Assembly: GCA_045605385.1 (NCBI GenBank)
Contig: JAZUPW010000013.1
Location: 1 to 64,000, forward strand
Source: SIG607 sp045605385
Lineage (GTDB): Bacteria > Bacillota > Clostridia > Oscillospirales > Acutalibacteraceae
Direction: 5' to 3'
DNA length: 64,000 nucleotides
Below the pieces are notes generated by a model. It saw nothing but the letters and a program-made list of their open reading frames with translations. It was not told the DNA's origin and ran no database searches. How positions within the stretch are numbered: the stretch's first letter is position 1; each line of letters opens with the position of its first letter. Shown piece after piece: positions 10,201-18,002 of the stretch. The position numbers were made by a program, and so were the translations under genes.

Positions 10201-11101
10201 CTATAATCCTACCAAGGAAATTTGGGAACGAAATAAGGATGGCAGTTATTCCTATCCTACCGGTAATACAAAGGGTTACAGTTTAGGCCCTGTTCAGTTT
10301 GCTTGGTTAGAGGCTGTGCTTGAGGATGCAGGTAAGAAGGATATGACCTGTGTTATTGCAACACACGCTGCACTTCATCCAAAGCTTGCTTACAATCAGG
10401 GTAAAAGCGGTGACGCTCCCGCAACAGTTGCTTTGTTTAAGAATATTAACAATAAATACCCGGGTACTGTAGCGCTTGCTCTTAACGGACACAGCCATAC
10501 TAACGAGCTTTTTGAAGCCGACGGTATTGTTTGGATGTGTGTTAACAACACCTTCGGTAATTTTGGCGGTTTTGATTCGCATACTAAAATAACCGGTATT
10601 TACGGCGATTTAACCGTTAAAAAGGAAATGTACGATAATGACGGTAACTTTATTGAAGTACGTGATTTCCCAATGAAAGATCTTCAGTTTGAAGATATGA
10701 CCTACTTTACAGAAGATCCGTTAAGCGCCGTTATTACTCTTGATTCTAACGGTCTTATTGTAATAGAGGGTACAGAGTCTAACTGGGCATATAACATAAA
10801 TCCTACCGAAGAGTTTATTAATACTTTTGGGTATGATGTAAGAAACGCTTATCAACCTCGTGTAAGCAGTTATACAAACTATCTTTATACCGAAGAAGCA
10901 AAACCTGAATATGAAGCAGGTGATATTAACGGTGACAATGCTGTAAATGCTGCCGATTTAGCGCTTCTTAAAAAGGTTATAGCAGGTCTTACTCCTCTTG
11001 ATAGTGAGGAAGTGAAGAACCCCGACGTAGACGGAATAAGCGGAACCCCCAACGCTGCTGACCTTGCCGCATTAAAGAAAATAATAGCGGGACTTATTTA
11101 G
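7280..11101 (+). CDS. Secreted calcineurin-like metallophosphatase with three LamG-like repeats and dockerin
   Basis: This 1273-aa protein starts at the ATG with AAAGGAGAG 6 nt upstream; a longer open frame to 6815 lies antisense to the LysR gene and is rejected. A signal peptide (about 1-30) is followed by three homologous LamG-like modules separated by PENPDEPDD-type linkers. An Ig-like region, a calcineurin-like phosphoesterase domain (about 830-1085: ADFHY, LGDLVKD, GNHDLE, THAALH, NGHSHTN) and a C-terminal type I dockerin follow. It is a paralogue of the protein encoded at 587-3904 but has an extra N-terminal module. It is probably an extracellular, cohesin-docked phosphoesterase with unknown substrate, and possibly regulated by the divergent LysR protein. 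Confidence 0.88.
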   Translation: MKMHKIISIICSLALILSAIGVMPAFNAEAITDEGLVADSGFEVVDVIAELDPTNSLTEGWVLHSNSSITDSPENDGTKVVRLDNERGDHSYADVSTIVNQNNFAVVAVIGTNSNSTYADGLPGISINDLRIDGSDASSNKFGFTHKNRGDDRFPRAGKFYYALDSDYYPQKDVTFEEDGYTKITLTVYRVDGMYYYYANGEFIGEIKITGEQTGKVFVSIFDSFSFAYVHRATVYSFSEIEDVVPPENPDEPDDTIIGSLIENSGYNVGEKIEELDFSSASAGAVTEMNGWTFENASVAASPDNSAMTLKLENEWGSATGTKTIESENFVVVATFGSDSNNIKADGFPTVFVDALDADGNTVVRNGFGFGQANRDAVGKTPAPGKYYYLNNDSYPQPKSLTFDEDGYTLVNLVIYRYNGVYSFYGNGELIASFAVDTGNSVASEIQFYEGYSLAYLHYAAVYEIDSSIYDPDEPVEGLFADSGFVVGEKFESIDFAKMNRGAITESGNWKFENSKVVKAVEGNDNALQITNYYGGSKMYADIDRENFVAVAVLGTNDNDKEADGVPALAVLGLNADGEYENALSLGFAQKNRVGDSFPTNGTTMITEGYYHYPSKIGFDDDGYSLVTLTIYSYNGAFHCYLQGEYLGAYANTKGIKTDAVRRLAVTMAWANVYVHSIDVYDIMPIDFEVNSAALKTGEKVGLDITLTADNTEKGDFDLSNMEFGAVVTLKDGSTPEDTTVETENANIVKFSVENTATENKLSAFVEVSKENADKYVNIRPYVLENGIYHYCDAKIYSAAALATVAYNNGDAQTKAALAEYFSNSKLFKGGSTKKITFTAFADFHYMKNLETNIICRSNVSDLEAILKRGDDSGSAFVMQLGDLVKDAKVSKELFDTYLNYEKENGEIMPVYGIYGNHDLEQGNKMSYVNTTLTNDENTVWGTDSGKMETDSRIAYYYSDYDGFRFIYLDNNYSYNPTKEIWERNKDGSYSYPTGNTKGYSLGPVQFAWLEAVLEDAGKKDMTCVIATHAALHPKLAYNQGKSGDAPATVALFKNINNKYPGTVALALNGHSHTNELFEADGIVWMCVNNTFGNFGGFDSHTKITGIYGDLTVKKEMYDNDGNFIEVRDFPMKDLQFEDMTYFTEDPLSAVITLDSNGLIVIEGTESNWAYNINPTEEFINTFGYDVRNAYQPRVSSYTNYLYTEEAKPEYEAGDINGDNAVNAADLALLKKVIAGLTPLDSEEVKNPDVDGISGTPNAADLAALKKIIAGLI

Positions 11102-11128
11102 GTTGAAGTGGAAAACTAAATAATAATA

Positions 11129-11168
11129 AAAGACCGAAGAAGATATTTAAAAAACTTCTTCGGTCTTT
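11129..11168. terminator. Bidirectional terminator
   Basis: A 14-bp stem (AAAGACCGAAGAAG / CTTCTTCGGTCTTT) lies between the convergent phosphatase and asnB genes, with A and T tracts on both sides. Confidence 0.88.
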
Positions 11169-11176
11169 GTGTCTTA

Positions 11177-13015
11177 TTAATTAAAATACTGTTTATACCA
11201 AACAAGGAAGGTGTAAACCGTCCAGATTTTACGGCTAACGTCCTCTTTACCGCTTCTGTGACGTTCTAAAAGTTTAACAAGTTTTTTAGTGTCAAAATAC
11301 TTTTCAGCATTTTCGCTTGCAAATTCTGCTTTAACAAGATTGTAGTATTCGTCTTGTGTAAGCCAAACTCTTATAGGAACAGGGAAACCTAACTTGTCCT
11401 TTTTAGCGGTAAGTTCGGGTAAGGTTTTTTCTGCCGCTAATCGTAGCGCAAGTTTTGTAGTTTTTGTACTTACTCTGCAGTTAACAGGAATAGTAAGGGC
11501 TAATTCCAAAACTTTCTTATCAAGGAAAGGAACACGTAATTCAAGTGAATTTGCCATAGACGTTTTATCTGCCTTTAGCAAAATATCGCCCATAAGCCAC
11601 ATATGCATATCAAGATACTGCATTTTTGTTATGGTGTCTTTGTCCTTAACTTCATCGTAAAACTTTTTGCAAAGAATTTGCGGTGCAACTGCATTTTTTG
11701 CAATTTCGCTTTTTAAAATGCTGTTTCGCTCTTTAACGCTGAAAATATCGGCGTTACCAATAAAGCGCTCTTCTATGGTTTTACCGCGGCGGATAAGGTA
11801 GTTAATACCGTGCTTCTTAGGTAAGAATTCGCATATTTTAGAAATACCGCGGCGAAGCCAGAAAGGTAAACTGTCGTAAGAAGTAAGGGTAATGGGTTCC
11901 TGATAAATTCTGTAACCACCGAATAACTCGTCAGCACCTTCGCCCGACATTACAACCTTTACGTGTTCACTTGCTAATTTTGAAACAAAGTAAAGAGCAA
12001 TAGATGCAGGGTCTGCCAACGGCTCGTCCATGTGGTACTGAATATTGGGGAAACATTCAAAGTATTCTTCGCTTGAAATTATTTTGCTTATGTTTGCAAC
12101 CTTAATTGTATCGGCAAATTTCTTTGCATAGTGTATTTCGTTATATCGGTCGCCGTCGGGACTTTCAAAGCCTACGGTAAAGGTTTTATCTACGTCTGCT
12201 GCTTCGGCAATATAACTTGAGTCAATACCGCTTGAAAGGAAAGAACCAACTTCAACGTCGGCGCTTATTTTGTGAGCCGCTACCGATTCTCTTACTGCTT
12301 TGTCGGTAAGGTCGGCAAAATATTCAAGCGAACCTTCTTGCGGGTTAAAATCGGGCTTAAAGTAGCGGACGGTTTTTATTTTGCCGTCTTTGTAAGTTAT
12401 ATAATGCGCGGGCGGAAGTTTGTATACACCTTTAAAGAAGGTTTCTTCGGTAGGCGAATACTGGAAGGAAAGATAATGCGCAAGCGCTTCTTCGTTTAGT
12501 TCTTTTTTGAAATTCGGATGCAGTAAAAACGATTTAATTTCACTGCCAAACATAAAAGATTCTTCTGCAAAAGTATAATAAAACGGTTTTATACCAAAAA
12601 TATCTCTTGCGCCGAAAAGCGAACCGTCGTTTTTATTGTAAATAACAAATCCGTACATACCGCGAAGTTTAGGGAGCATTTCTTCGCCCCATTCTTCAAA
12701 ACCGTGAAGTAAGGTTTCGCTGTCAGAATGGCTTGTCTTAAAGGTATGGCCTAAAGCGGTAAGTTCTTCTCTTAATTCTTTGTGATTATAAATTTCTCCG
12801 TTGAAAACAAGAACAAGGCTTTCGTCTTCGTTAAACATAGGCTGACTGCCGTCGGCAAGGTCAACAATGCTTAAACGCCTGAAACCAAGCGCAACGTTAT
12901 TGTCTACGTATTTGCCTGCGCTGTCGGGACCTCTGTGAACAATTTTGTCCATCATAGATTCCAATAAAACGCCGTTATCGGCAATACTGTTTGTGAAACC
13001 CACAAATCCGCACAT
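11177..13015 (-). CDS. asnB: Asparagine synthase (glutamine-hydrolysing)
   Basis: This 612-aa enzyme makes asparagine from aspartate, glutamine and ATP. The N-terminal glutamine amidotransferase domain begins MCGFVGF with the catalytic Cys at position 2, and RGPDSAGKY follows. The synthetase domain has the pyrophosphate loop LSSGIDSSYIAEA (about residue 258) and SGEGADELFGGY (about 355). Length fits the AsnB family. It lies 28 bp downstream of the Gx-transporter gene on the same strand and may be cotranscribed with it. A GAGG ribosome site precedes the start. Confidence 0.92.
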   Translation of the reverse strand: MCGFVGFTNSIADNGVLLESMMDKIVHRGPDSAGKYVDNNVALGFRRLSIVDLADGSQPMFNEDESLVLVFNGEIYNHKELREELTALGHTFKTSHSDSETLLHGFEEWGEEMLPKLRGMYGFVIYNKNDGSLFGARDIFGIKPFYYTFAEESFMFGSEIKSFLLHPNFKKELNEEALAHYLSFQYSPTEETFFKGVYKLPPAHYITYKDGKIKTVRYFKPDFNPQEGSLEYFADLTDKAVRESVAAHKISADVEVGSFLSSGIDSSYIAEAADVDKTFTVGFESPDGDRYNEIHYAKKFADTIKVANISKIISSEEYFECFPNIQYHMDEPLADPASIALYFVSKLASEHVKVVMSGEGADELFGGYRIYQEPITLTSYDSLPFWLRRGISKICEFLPKKHGINYLIRRGKTIEERFIGNADIFSVKERNSILKSEIAKNAVAPQILCKKFYDEVKDKDTITKMQYLDMHMWLMGDILLKADKTSMANSLELRVPFLDKKVLELALTIPVNCRVSTKTTKLALRLAAEKTLPELTAKKDKLGFPVPIRVWLTQDEYYNLVKAEFASENAEKYFDTKKLVKLLERHRSGKEDVSRKIWTVYTFLVWYKQYFN

Positions 13016-13043
13016 AAATATAACCTCTCTTTAGCCAAAGCAT

Positions 13044-13529
13044 TTAAAAAATACTTTTAAGCCTTTTTTCTAAATAAATAACCGCAAGTCCCGTAAGCAA
13101 ACCCGTTATTGCCCCTAAAGCGCAAAGTATTGGCAAATAGGTAAATACGGCAATACTTTTGTAAACGAATGCGCAAACCAAAACCTGTGTGAAATTGTGA
13201 AGCGTTGCGCCTATTATACTTAGTCCAACAGGCGAAAAACACTTAAAACGTTTAAAGCAAATAACGCTTAACGAACTTACTGCTGCTGCACACAAGGAAA
13301 ATATAAGCGAAAAAACGCCCGAAAACAAAAATGAAGAAAGCAAAATTCTGCAAAGGTTAACAGCAATACCTTCTTTAATGAAGCCTTTAATAAAAAGCAT
13401 TAAAACAACGGCGTTTGCAAGTCCTAATTTAACACCTGGCGCAAAGGGCAGAACAAGTTGACTTTCAATAAAGGAAAAAGCCATGCAAATTGCGGTAAGC
13501 ATTGCGCAAACAGAAATTTTCTTAGCCAT
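13044..13529 (-). CDS. Gx transporter family membrane protein (HepS-I/EetB-like)
   Basis: This 161-aa hydrophobic protein has about five membrane segments and no soluble domain. It resembles the Gx transporter family, often labelled heptaprenyl diphosphate synthase component I, which carries repeated Gly motifs such as PGVKLGLANAVVLML. Its start overlaps the stop of the upstream NusG-II gene (TAATG), indicating translational coupling. In other Firmicutes this pair occurs with ApbE-type flavin transferases in flavin-based extracellular electron transfer loci (established association, assigned here by similarity of content). The transported molecule is unknown. Confidence 0.75.
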   Translation of the reverse strand: MAKKISVCAMLTAICMAFSFIESQLVLPFAPGVKLGLANAVVLMLFIKGFIKEGIAVNLCRILLSSFLFSGVFSLIFSLCAAAVSSLSVICFKRFKCFSPVGLSIIGATLHNFTQVLVCAFVYKSIAVFTYLPILCALGAITGLLTGLAVIYLEKRLKSIF

Positions 13530-13846
13530 TATTTCACCTCTACAACAATACGGTTAGGCAAACAAACTATTGTTTCATTGCGCTTGTATATTTTTTTATG
13601 CTTTACGCAAAGTTTGTCGGGGCAATCGGCACTTTTCATATAAACTTTGCCGTTTTCAATAATAACAGTATTTCCGCCCACATTATATTCGCGGTTTTCT
13701 GTTATTGGAAGTGTGCATACAAGGTTGTTATCCTGTTTAATAATAACTTCGTTTGCGTTTTTATTTAAGCCAAAAATAAAAATACCGCTTAATATACATA
13801 AAACAATTATTATGGCAAATACTGCAATATCGGCTTTTTTTAGCAT
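13529..13846 (-). CDS. NusG domain II-containing membrane-anchored protein (EetA-like)
   Basis: This 105-aa protein has one N-terminal transmembrane segment (about 7-27) followed by an extracytoplasmic NusG-II-type beta domain. The domain has the conserved pattern SADCPDKLCVKHKKI and a C-terminal IVCLPNRIVVEV. NusG-II stand-alone proteins have no transcription role; they co-occur with Gx transporter and ApbE genes. The gene overlaps the Gx gene by one base and diverges from the ApbE lipoprotein gene, which supports a shared process, probably membrane flavin or redox chemistry (inference). Confidence 0.78.
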   Translation of the reverse strand: MLKKADIAVFAIIIVLCILSGIFIFGLNKNANEVIIKQDNNLVCTLPITENREYNVGGNTVIIENGKVYMKSADCPDKLCVKHKKIYKRNETIVCLPNRIVVEVK

Positions 13847-13890
13847 TTTTTGCCCCCAAAAAAATAATTTACAATTAAGTATAACACATC

Positions 13891-13919
13891 TTTACAAAAA
13901 AAGAAAGGTAAAGTATAAT
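13891..13919 (+). promoter_or_regulatory. Putative promoter of the ApbE gene
   Basis: TTTACA (13891-13896), a 17-nt spacer and TATAAT (13914-13919) match the consensus well. The -10 ends only 9 nt before the ATG at 13929, which would give an almost leaderless transcript. Confidence 0.45.
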
Positions 13920-13928
13920 ATTTTTATT

Positions 13929-14876
13929 ATGAAAAAGATTATTATTTTATTTTTACTCATTTCTTTTCTGCTTTGCGGATGTTATACGCCGAATTTGAGC
14001 AGCACATATTTTTATTTCGACACTGCAGTTACACTTACTGCCGAATGCAGCAGTGAGGTTTTAGACGGTGCTTTTTTGCTTTGCGAAAAGTATGAGAATC
14101 TGCTTAGCCGAACAAAAGAGGGAAGCGATATATACCGTATAAACGAAAGTGATGATTTTGTTGCTGTAAACAAAGAAACTGCTTATCTTATAGAAAAAGC
14201 ACTTTATTATTCTTCACTTAGTAACGGCAAGTACGATATAACTCTTACACCTGTATCTATACTTTACGATTTTAACAATAAAATTCTGCCTGCAGAAGAT
14301 AAAATAAAAACTGCCCTTGAAAAAGTTGGGTGCGAACAGATAGCCGTAAATGAAAACAGCGTGTCATCGGGTAGCGCTATGCTTGATTTAGGCTCAATTG
14401 CAAAAGGTTATATTGCCGATAAACTTTGTGAATATTTTAAATCAAACGGTGTTGATAATGCGGTTATAAACTTGGGCGGTAATGTTTACGTTTTGGGCAA
14501 AAATAATAATAGCGTAGGTATTAAAAAACCGTTTTCAAACGAAGTAGAACTGTACGTAAAAGCAACAAATACCTCCCTTGTAACTTCGGGCATTGACCAA
14601 CGCTATATAGAAAAAGACGGTTATTTTTATCACCACATTATTGATAAACAAACGGGGTATGGGGTTGAAAATTCATTGGCGAGTGTAACCGTAATAGGGG
14701 AAAGCAGTACCGATTGCGATGCGCTTTCTACCGTTTGTATGTTGCTTGGCAAAGAAGCGGGAATTGAATTGATAAACCGTATTGATAATATATACGCGGT
14801 GTTTATTGAAAAAGATGGCACTGTAACCCTTTCAGACGGTTTAAGTAAAAAAGGCAAAAATGTGTATATCAATTAA
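13929..14876 (+). CDS. ApbE-family FAD:protein FMN transferase, lipoprotein
   Basis: This 315-aa protein has a lipoprotein signal with lipobox LLCGC, so it is anchored outside the membrane. The ApbE domain follows: FDTAVTLTAE near the N terminus, MLDLGSIAKGYIADKL and NLGGNVYVLG in the middle, and SSTDCDALSTVCML near the end. ApbE proteins attach FMN covalently to Thr/Ser of partner proteins such as RnfG/NqrC or FMN-binding lipoproteins, using FAD and Mg. No FMN-acceptor protein is seen in the window. It diverges from the NusG-II/Gx pair. The ATG at 13929 is chosen because the upstream frame only extends antisense to the neighbour. Confidence 0.9.
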   Translation: MKKIIILFLLISFLLCGCYTPNLSSTYFYFDTAVTLTAECSSEVLDGAFLLCEKYENLLSRTKEGSDIYRINESDDFVAVNKETAYLIEKALYYSSLSNGKYDITLTPVSILYDFNNKILPAEDKIKTALEKVGCEQIAVNENSVSSGSAMLDLGSIAKGYIADKLCEYFKSNGVDNAVINLGGNVYVLGKNNNSVGIKKPFSNEVELYVKATNTSLVTSGIDQRYIEKDGYFYHHIIDKQTGYGVENSLASVTVIGESSTDCDALSTVCMLLGKEAGIELINRIDNIYAVFIEKDGTVTLSDGLSKKGKNVYIN

Positions 14877-14886
14877 CAAAATGTAC

Positions 14887-14915
14887 TTTATTTTTTAATA
14901 TGAATGTAGTATAAT
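14887..14915 (+). promoter_or_regulatory. Putative secA promoter
   Basis: TATAAT at 14910-14915 is preceded at 17 nt by a weak TTTATT (14887-14892). An AGGAA ribosome site precedes the ATG at 14949. Confidence 0.45.
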
Positions 14916-14948
14916 TATATTAATAATTTTTTAGTTAGGAAATGAATT

Positions 14949-17669
14949 ATGGGACTATTTCAAGCAATATTCGGTAATTACAGCGAAAAGGAAATAAAAC
15001 GCATACTGCCTCTTCAAAACAAGGTGTTATCTTATGAAGAAGAGTATAAAGCGCTTAGTGATGAACAACTTAAAGCCAAAACAAACGAATTTAAGGAAAG
15101 ATTAAGCCTTGGTGAAACACTTGACGATATTTTGCCTGAGGCTTTTGCCGTTTGTCGCGAAGCGGCGGACCGTGTTCTTGGAATGCGCCACTTTCCCGTT
15201 CAGATAATAGGCGGTATTGTGCTTCATCAGGGCCGTATAAGTGAAATGAAAACAGGTGAAGGTAAAACTCTTGTTGCTACCTTACCCGCCTACTTAAACG
15301 CGCTTTCGTCAAAGGGTGTACACATTGTAACCGTAAACGATTACCTTGCCAAGCGCGATAGCGAATGGATGGGTAAAATTTACCGTTTCTTAGGCCTTAG
15401 CGTTGGGCTTATTGTTCACGGACTTACAAACGAACAACGCCGCGAAGCATATAATGCCGATATTACTTACTGTACTAATAACGAATTAGGTTTTGATTAT
15501 TTAAGAGATAATATGGTGCTTTATGCCGAAAACCGTGTTCAGCGCGGTCATAATTTTGCCATTGTAGATGAAGTTGACTCTATTCTTATAGACGAAGCAA
15601 GAACTCCGCTTATTATTTCGGGACACGGCGCAAAATCTACCGACCTTTATACTAAAGCAAACAGTTTTGTAAAAACCCTTAAAATGTGTGTAGTTAAGGA
15701 AATGAATGACAAAGCTAGTGATGAAGAAACTTCTTACAATGGGGATTACGTTGTAGATGAAAAGGCGCGTACCGCTACACTTACTCCTTCGGGCGTAGAA
15801 AAGGCAGAGGCATACTTTGGTATAGAAAACTTAAACGATGCCGAAAACATAACAATATCACACCACATAACTCAAGCAATACGCGCTCACGGTATTATGA
15901 AGCGCGACGTTGATTACGTTGTTAAAGACGGCGAAGTAATAATTGTAGATGAATTTACGGGCCGACTTATGTTTGGCCGCCGCTATAACGAAGGTTTGCA
16001 TCAGGCTATTGAAGCCAAGGAAGGCGTTAACGTTGCCGAAGAATCCAAAACCCTTGCAACCATTACTTTCCAGAACTTCTTCAGATTATATAGTAAACTT
16101 TCGGGTATGACAGGTACTGCGCGTACCGAAGAAACCGAATTTGCTGAAATATACAGACTTGACGTGGTAGAAATTCCTACCAACAAGCCCGTTATAAGAA
16201 TAGATAACGATGACGTTATTTATAAAACCGAAATGGCGAAATTCAATGCCGTTATTGATAATATTGTTCAGTGCAACCAAAAAGGTCAGCCTGTGCTTGT
16301 GGGTACCGTTACTATTGAAAAAAGTGAAATTTTAAGTAAACTTTTAAAGAAACGCGGAATAGCGCATAACGTACTTAATGCAAAGCACCACGAAAAGGAA
16401 GCCGAAATAATTGCTCAGGCAGGTAAGTTCGGCGCCGTTACAATTGCTACAAATATGGCAGGTAGAGGTACCGATATTATGCTTGGCGGTAACGCTGAAT
16501 ACCTTGCTAAATCGGAACTTAAGAAAAAAGGCTACACCGATGAACTTATTGCCGAAGCAACAGGTTTTGCCGATACACAGGATAGCGAAATTATAACCGC
16601 AAGAAAAGAATATGATTCTTTTTATAAGCAATTCAAAGAAGAAATTGCGCCTGAAGCCGAAAAGGTAAGAAATGCGGGCGGTCTTGCAATTATAGGTACT
16701 GAACGCCACGATTCAAGGCGTATTGATAATCAGTTGCGCGGCCGTGCGGGACGTCAGGGCGACCCTGGAACTACTACCTTCTATATTTCGCTTGAAGATG
16801 ACCTTATGCGACTTTTCGGCGGCGAAAGAATTTCTGTTATGATGGAAACTCTTAACGTAGATGAAAATACGCCTCTTCAGTTTTCTATGCTTACAAAGAG
16901 CATAGAATCTGCCCAGAAGAAAAAAGAAGGCATAAACTTTGCAGCAAGAAAAAGTGTACTTAATTACGATGACGTTATGAATAAGCAACGCGAACTTATT
17001 TATAAACAACGTAATCAAGTGCTAGACGGTGAAGTACTTAAATCTACTATTTTAAAGATGATAGACGATACCATAGATGCAGGCGTAGCCGCGTATCTTA
17101 CGGGGGAATCGGCTGACGAATGGGATTTCAATTCTCTTCGGGAACACCTTTCTTTCATTGTTTCAAGCGCCGATTTACACTATACTGCCGAACAACTTAA
17201 TAATATGGATACAACTTACGTTTCTGATTATATTAAAGAAAAAGCGCGTGCTCTTTATGAAAGACGCGAGGCAGAATTTGGCAGTGATATTATGCGTGAA
17301 ATTGAACGCATTGTATTGCTAAGAAACGTAGACTCTAACTGGATGGACCATATAGATGCTATGGACCAGTTGCGACAGGGTATAGGACTTCGTGCTTACG
17401 GTCAGCACGACCCCGTTGTTGCTTACCGCGAAGAAAGTTTCGATATGTTCAGTGCTATGACTGATTCTATAAGAGAACTTACTTCTAAGCAGGTTTTAAC
17501 CGTTCAGGTGCGCCGTCAGCAGGAAGTTAAGCGTGAAAAGGTTGCCGATGAAGCAACCGATAACAAGTCAAATACCGTTAAAGGAAACGGCGGAAGCGTT
17601 GCTCTTAATGCACCGTGTCCTTGCGGAAGCGGATTAAAATACAAACGCTGTTGCGGAAAAAATAAATAG
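14949..17669 (+). CDS. secA: Protein translocase subunit SecA
   Basis: This 906-aa ATPase drives preprotein export through SecYEG at the cytoplasmic membrane. Visible motifs include the Walker A MKTGEGKT (about 102), DEVDSILIDEARTPL for the DEAD/Walker B region (about 208), NMAGRGTDI in the second helicase domain, and IDNQLRGRAGRQGDPG. The C-terminal zinc-binding SEC-C motif is CPCGSGLKYKRCC, which binds SecB or ribosomes in known members. Length and order match the family. The stop at 17667-17669 directly abuts the self-complementary element that begins at 17670. Confidence 0.97.
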   Translation: MGLFQAIFGNYSEKEIKRILPLQNKVLSYEEEYKALSDEQLKAKTNEFKERLSLGETLDDILPEAFAVCREAADRVLGMRHFPVQIIGGIVLHQGRISEMKTGEGKTLVATLPAYLNALSSKGVHIVTVNDYLAKRDSEWMGKIYRFLGLSVGLIVHGLTNEQRREAYNADITYCTNNELGFDYLRDNMVLYAENRVQRGHNFAIVDEVDSILIDEARTPLIISGHGAKSTDLYTKANSFVKTLKMCVVKEMNDKASDEETSYNGDYVVDEKARTATLTPSGVEKAEAYFGIENLNDAENITISHHITQAIRAHGIMKRDVDYVVKDGEVIIVDEFTGRLMFGRRYNEGLHQAIEAKEGVNVAEESKTLATITFQNFFRLYSKLSGMTGTARTEETEFAEIYRLDVVEIPTNKPVIRIDNDDVIYKTEMAKFNAVIDNIVQCNQKGQPVLVGTVTIEKSEILSKLLKKRGIAHNVLNAKHHEKEAEIIAQAGKFGAVTIATNMAGRGTDIMLGGNAEYLAKSELKKKGYTDELIAEATGFADTQDSEIITARKEYDSFYKQFKEEIAPEAEKVRNAGGLAIIGTERHDSRRIDNQLRGRAGRQGDPGTTTFYISLEDDLMRLFGGERISVMMETLNVDENTPLQFSMLTKSIESAQKKKEGINFAARKSVLNYDDVMNKQRELIYKQRNQVLDGEVLKSTILKMIDDTIDAGVAAYLTGESADEWDFNSLREHLSFIVSSADLHYTAEQLNNMDTTYVSDYIKEKARALYERREAEFGSDIMREIERIVLLRNVDSNWMDHIDAMDQLRQGIGLRAYGQHDPVVAYREESFDMFSAMTDSIRELTSKQVLTVQVRRQQEVKREKVADEATDNKSNTVKGNGGSVALNAPCPCGSGLKYKRCCGKNK

Positions 17670-17949
17670 ACGGAGCACTCACATAGGGAAAATTTGCCCG
17701 AAAAAGTGAATTTTTGCGGCCTAATGTGTTAAAAAGACACGGTATGCGTTAGCATTACCGTGTCTTTTCGCCTTTTATACCACTAAAAATTCATCTTTTA
17801 TCGGGTGTATACAGTTTTGTAATCTTAAAAATTTTTCATATATCGAAGTTGAAAAACCGCGGCAATACTGACGTATGCTGCGGTTTAAGACAAAGATAGA
17901 TGGAAATTTTTATTTACAAAACCAATTTTTCCCTATATGAGTGTTCCGT
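17670..17949. other. 280-nt nested inverted-repeat element (candidate structured RNA or palindromic mobile element)
   Basis: Nearly the whole stretch between secA and the next gene can fold. The outer stem pairs 17670-17696 with 17923-17949 (25 of 27 positions, one a G-U wobble). Inside are two arms. Arm A pairs 17697-17715 with 17785-17805, with two single-base bulges, and is capped by the hairpin 17732-17747/17752-17768. Arm B pairs 17814-17844 with 17895-17922 (imperfect) and is capped by the hairpin 17854-17868/17872-17886. This gives a three-way junction with few unpaired bases. It matches no RNA family I recognise; tmRNA, RNase P and SRP signatures are absent. No clear target-site duplication flanks it. 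It could be a long noncoding RNA, a leader for the small gene at 18003, or a MITE-like insertion. Confidence 0.65.
17732..17768. terminator. secA terminator (apical hairpin of the folded element)
   Basis: AAAAGACACGGTATGC pairs with GCATTACCGTGTCTTTT, leaving a single bulge, and is followed by T residues on either strand. It can terminate secA transcription. Confidence 0.65.
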
Positions 17950-17951
17950 GT

Positions 17952-17998
17952 AATAACCTCCGTTATATTGGTAACAATATAATTAAAAGGAGGTTATT
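17952..17998 (+). promoter_or_regulatory. Hairpin sequestering the Shine-Dalgarno site of the 61-aa gene
   Basis: AATAACCTCC (17952-17961) is perfectly complementary to GGAGGTTATT (17989-17998), which contains the AAGGAGGT ribosome site. An inner 8-bp hairpin (17963-17970/17975-17982) stacks inside. The sequence TTTT and the ATG at 18003 follow. When folded it would block initiation, and it also resembles an intrinsic terminator. It starts 2 nt after the folded element at 17670-17949. Confidence 0.75.
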
Positions 17999-18002
17999 TT
18001 TT

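Noticed and set aside
13057..13242. Small minus-strand frame inside the Gx-transporter gene
   Set aside because: It is an out-of-frame shadow of a gene with convincing membrane helices.
17670..17949. tmRNA, SRP RNA, RNase P RNA or 6S RNA after secA
   Set aside because: The conserved cores (tag peptide frame, SRP Alu/GGAA helix 8 motif, GAGGAAAGUCC, 6S central bubble) are not visible, and the folding pattern differs.
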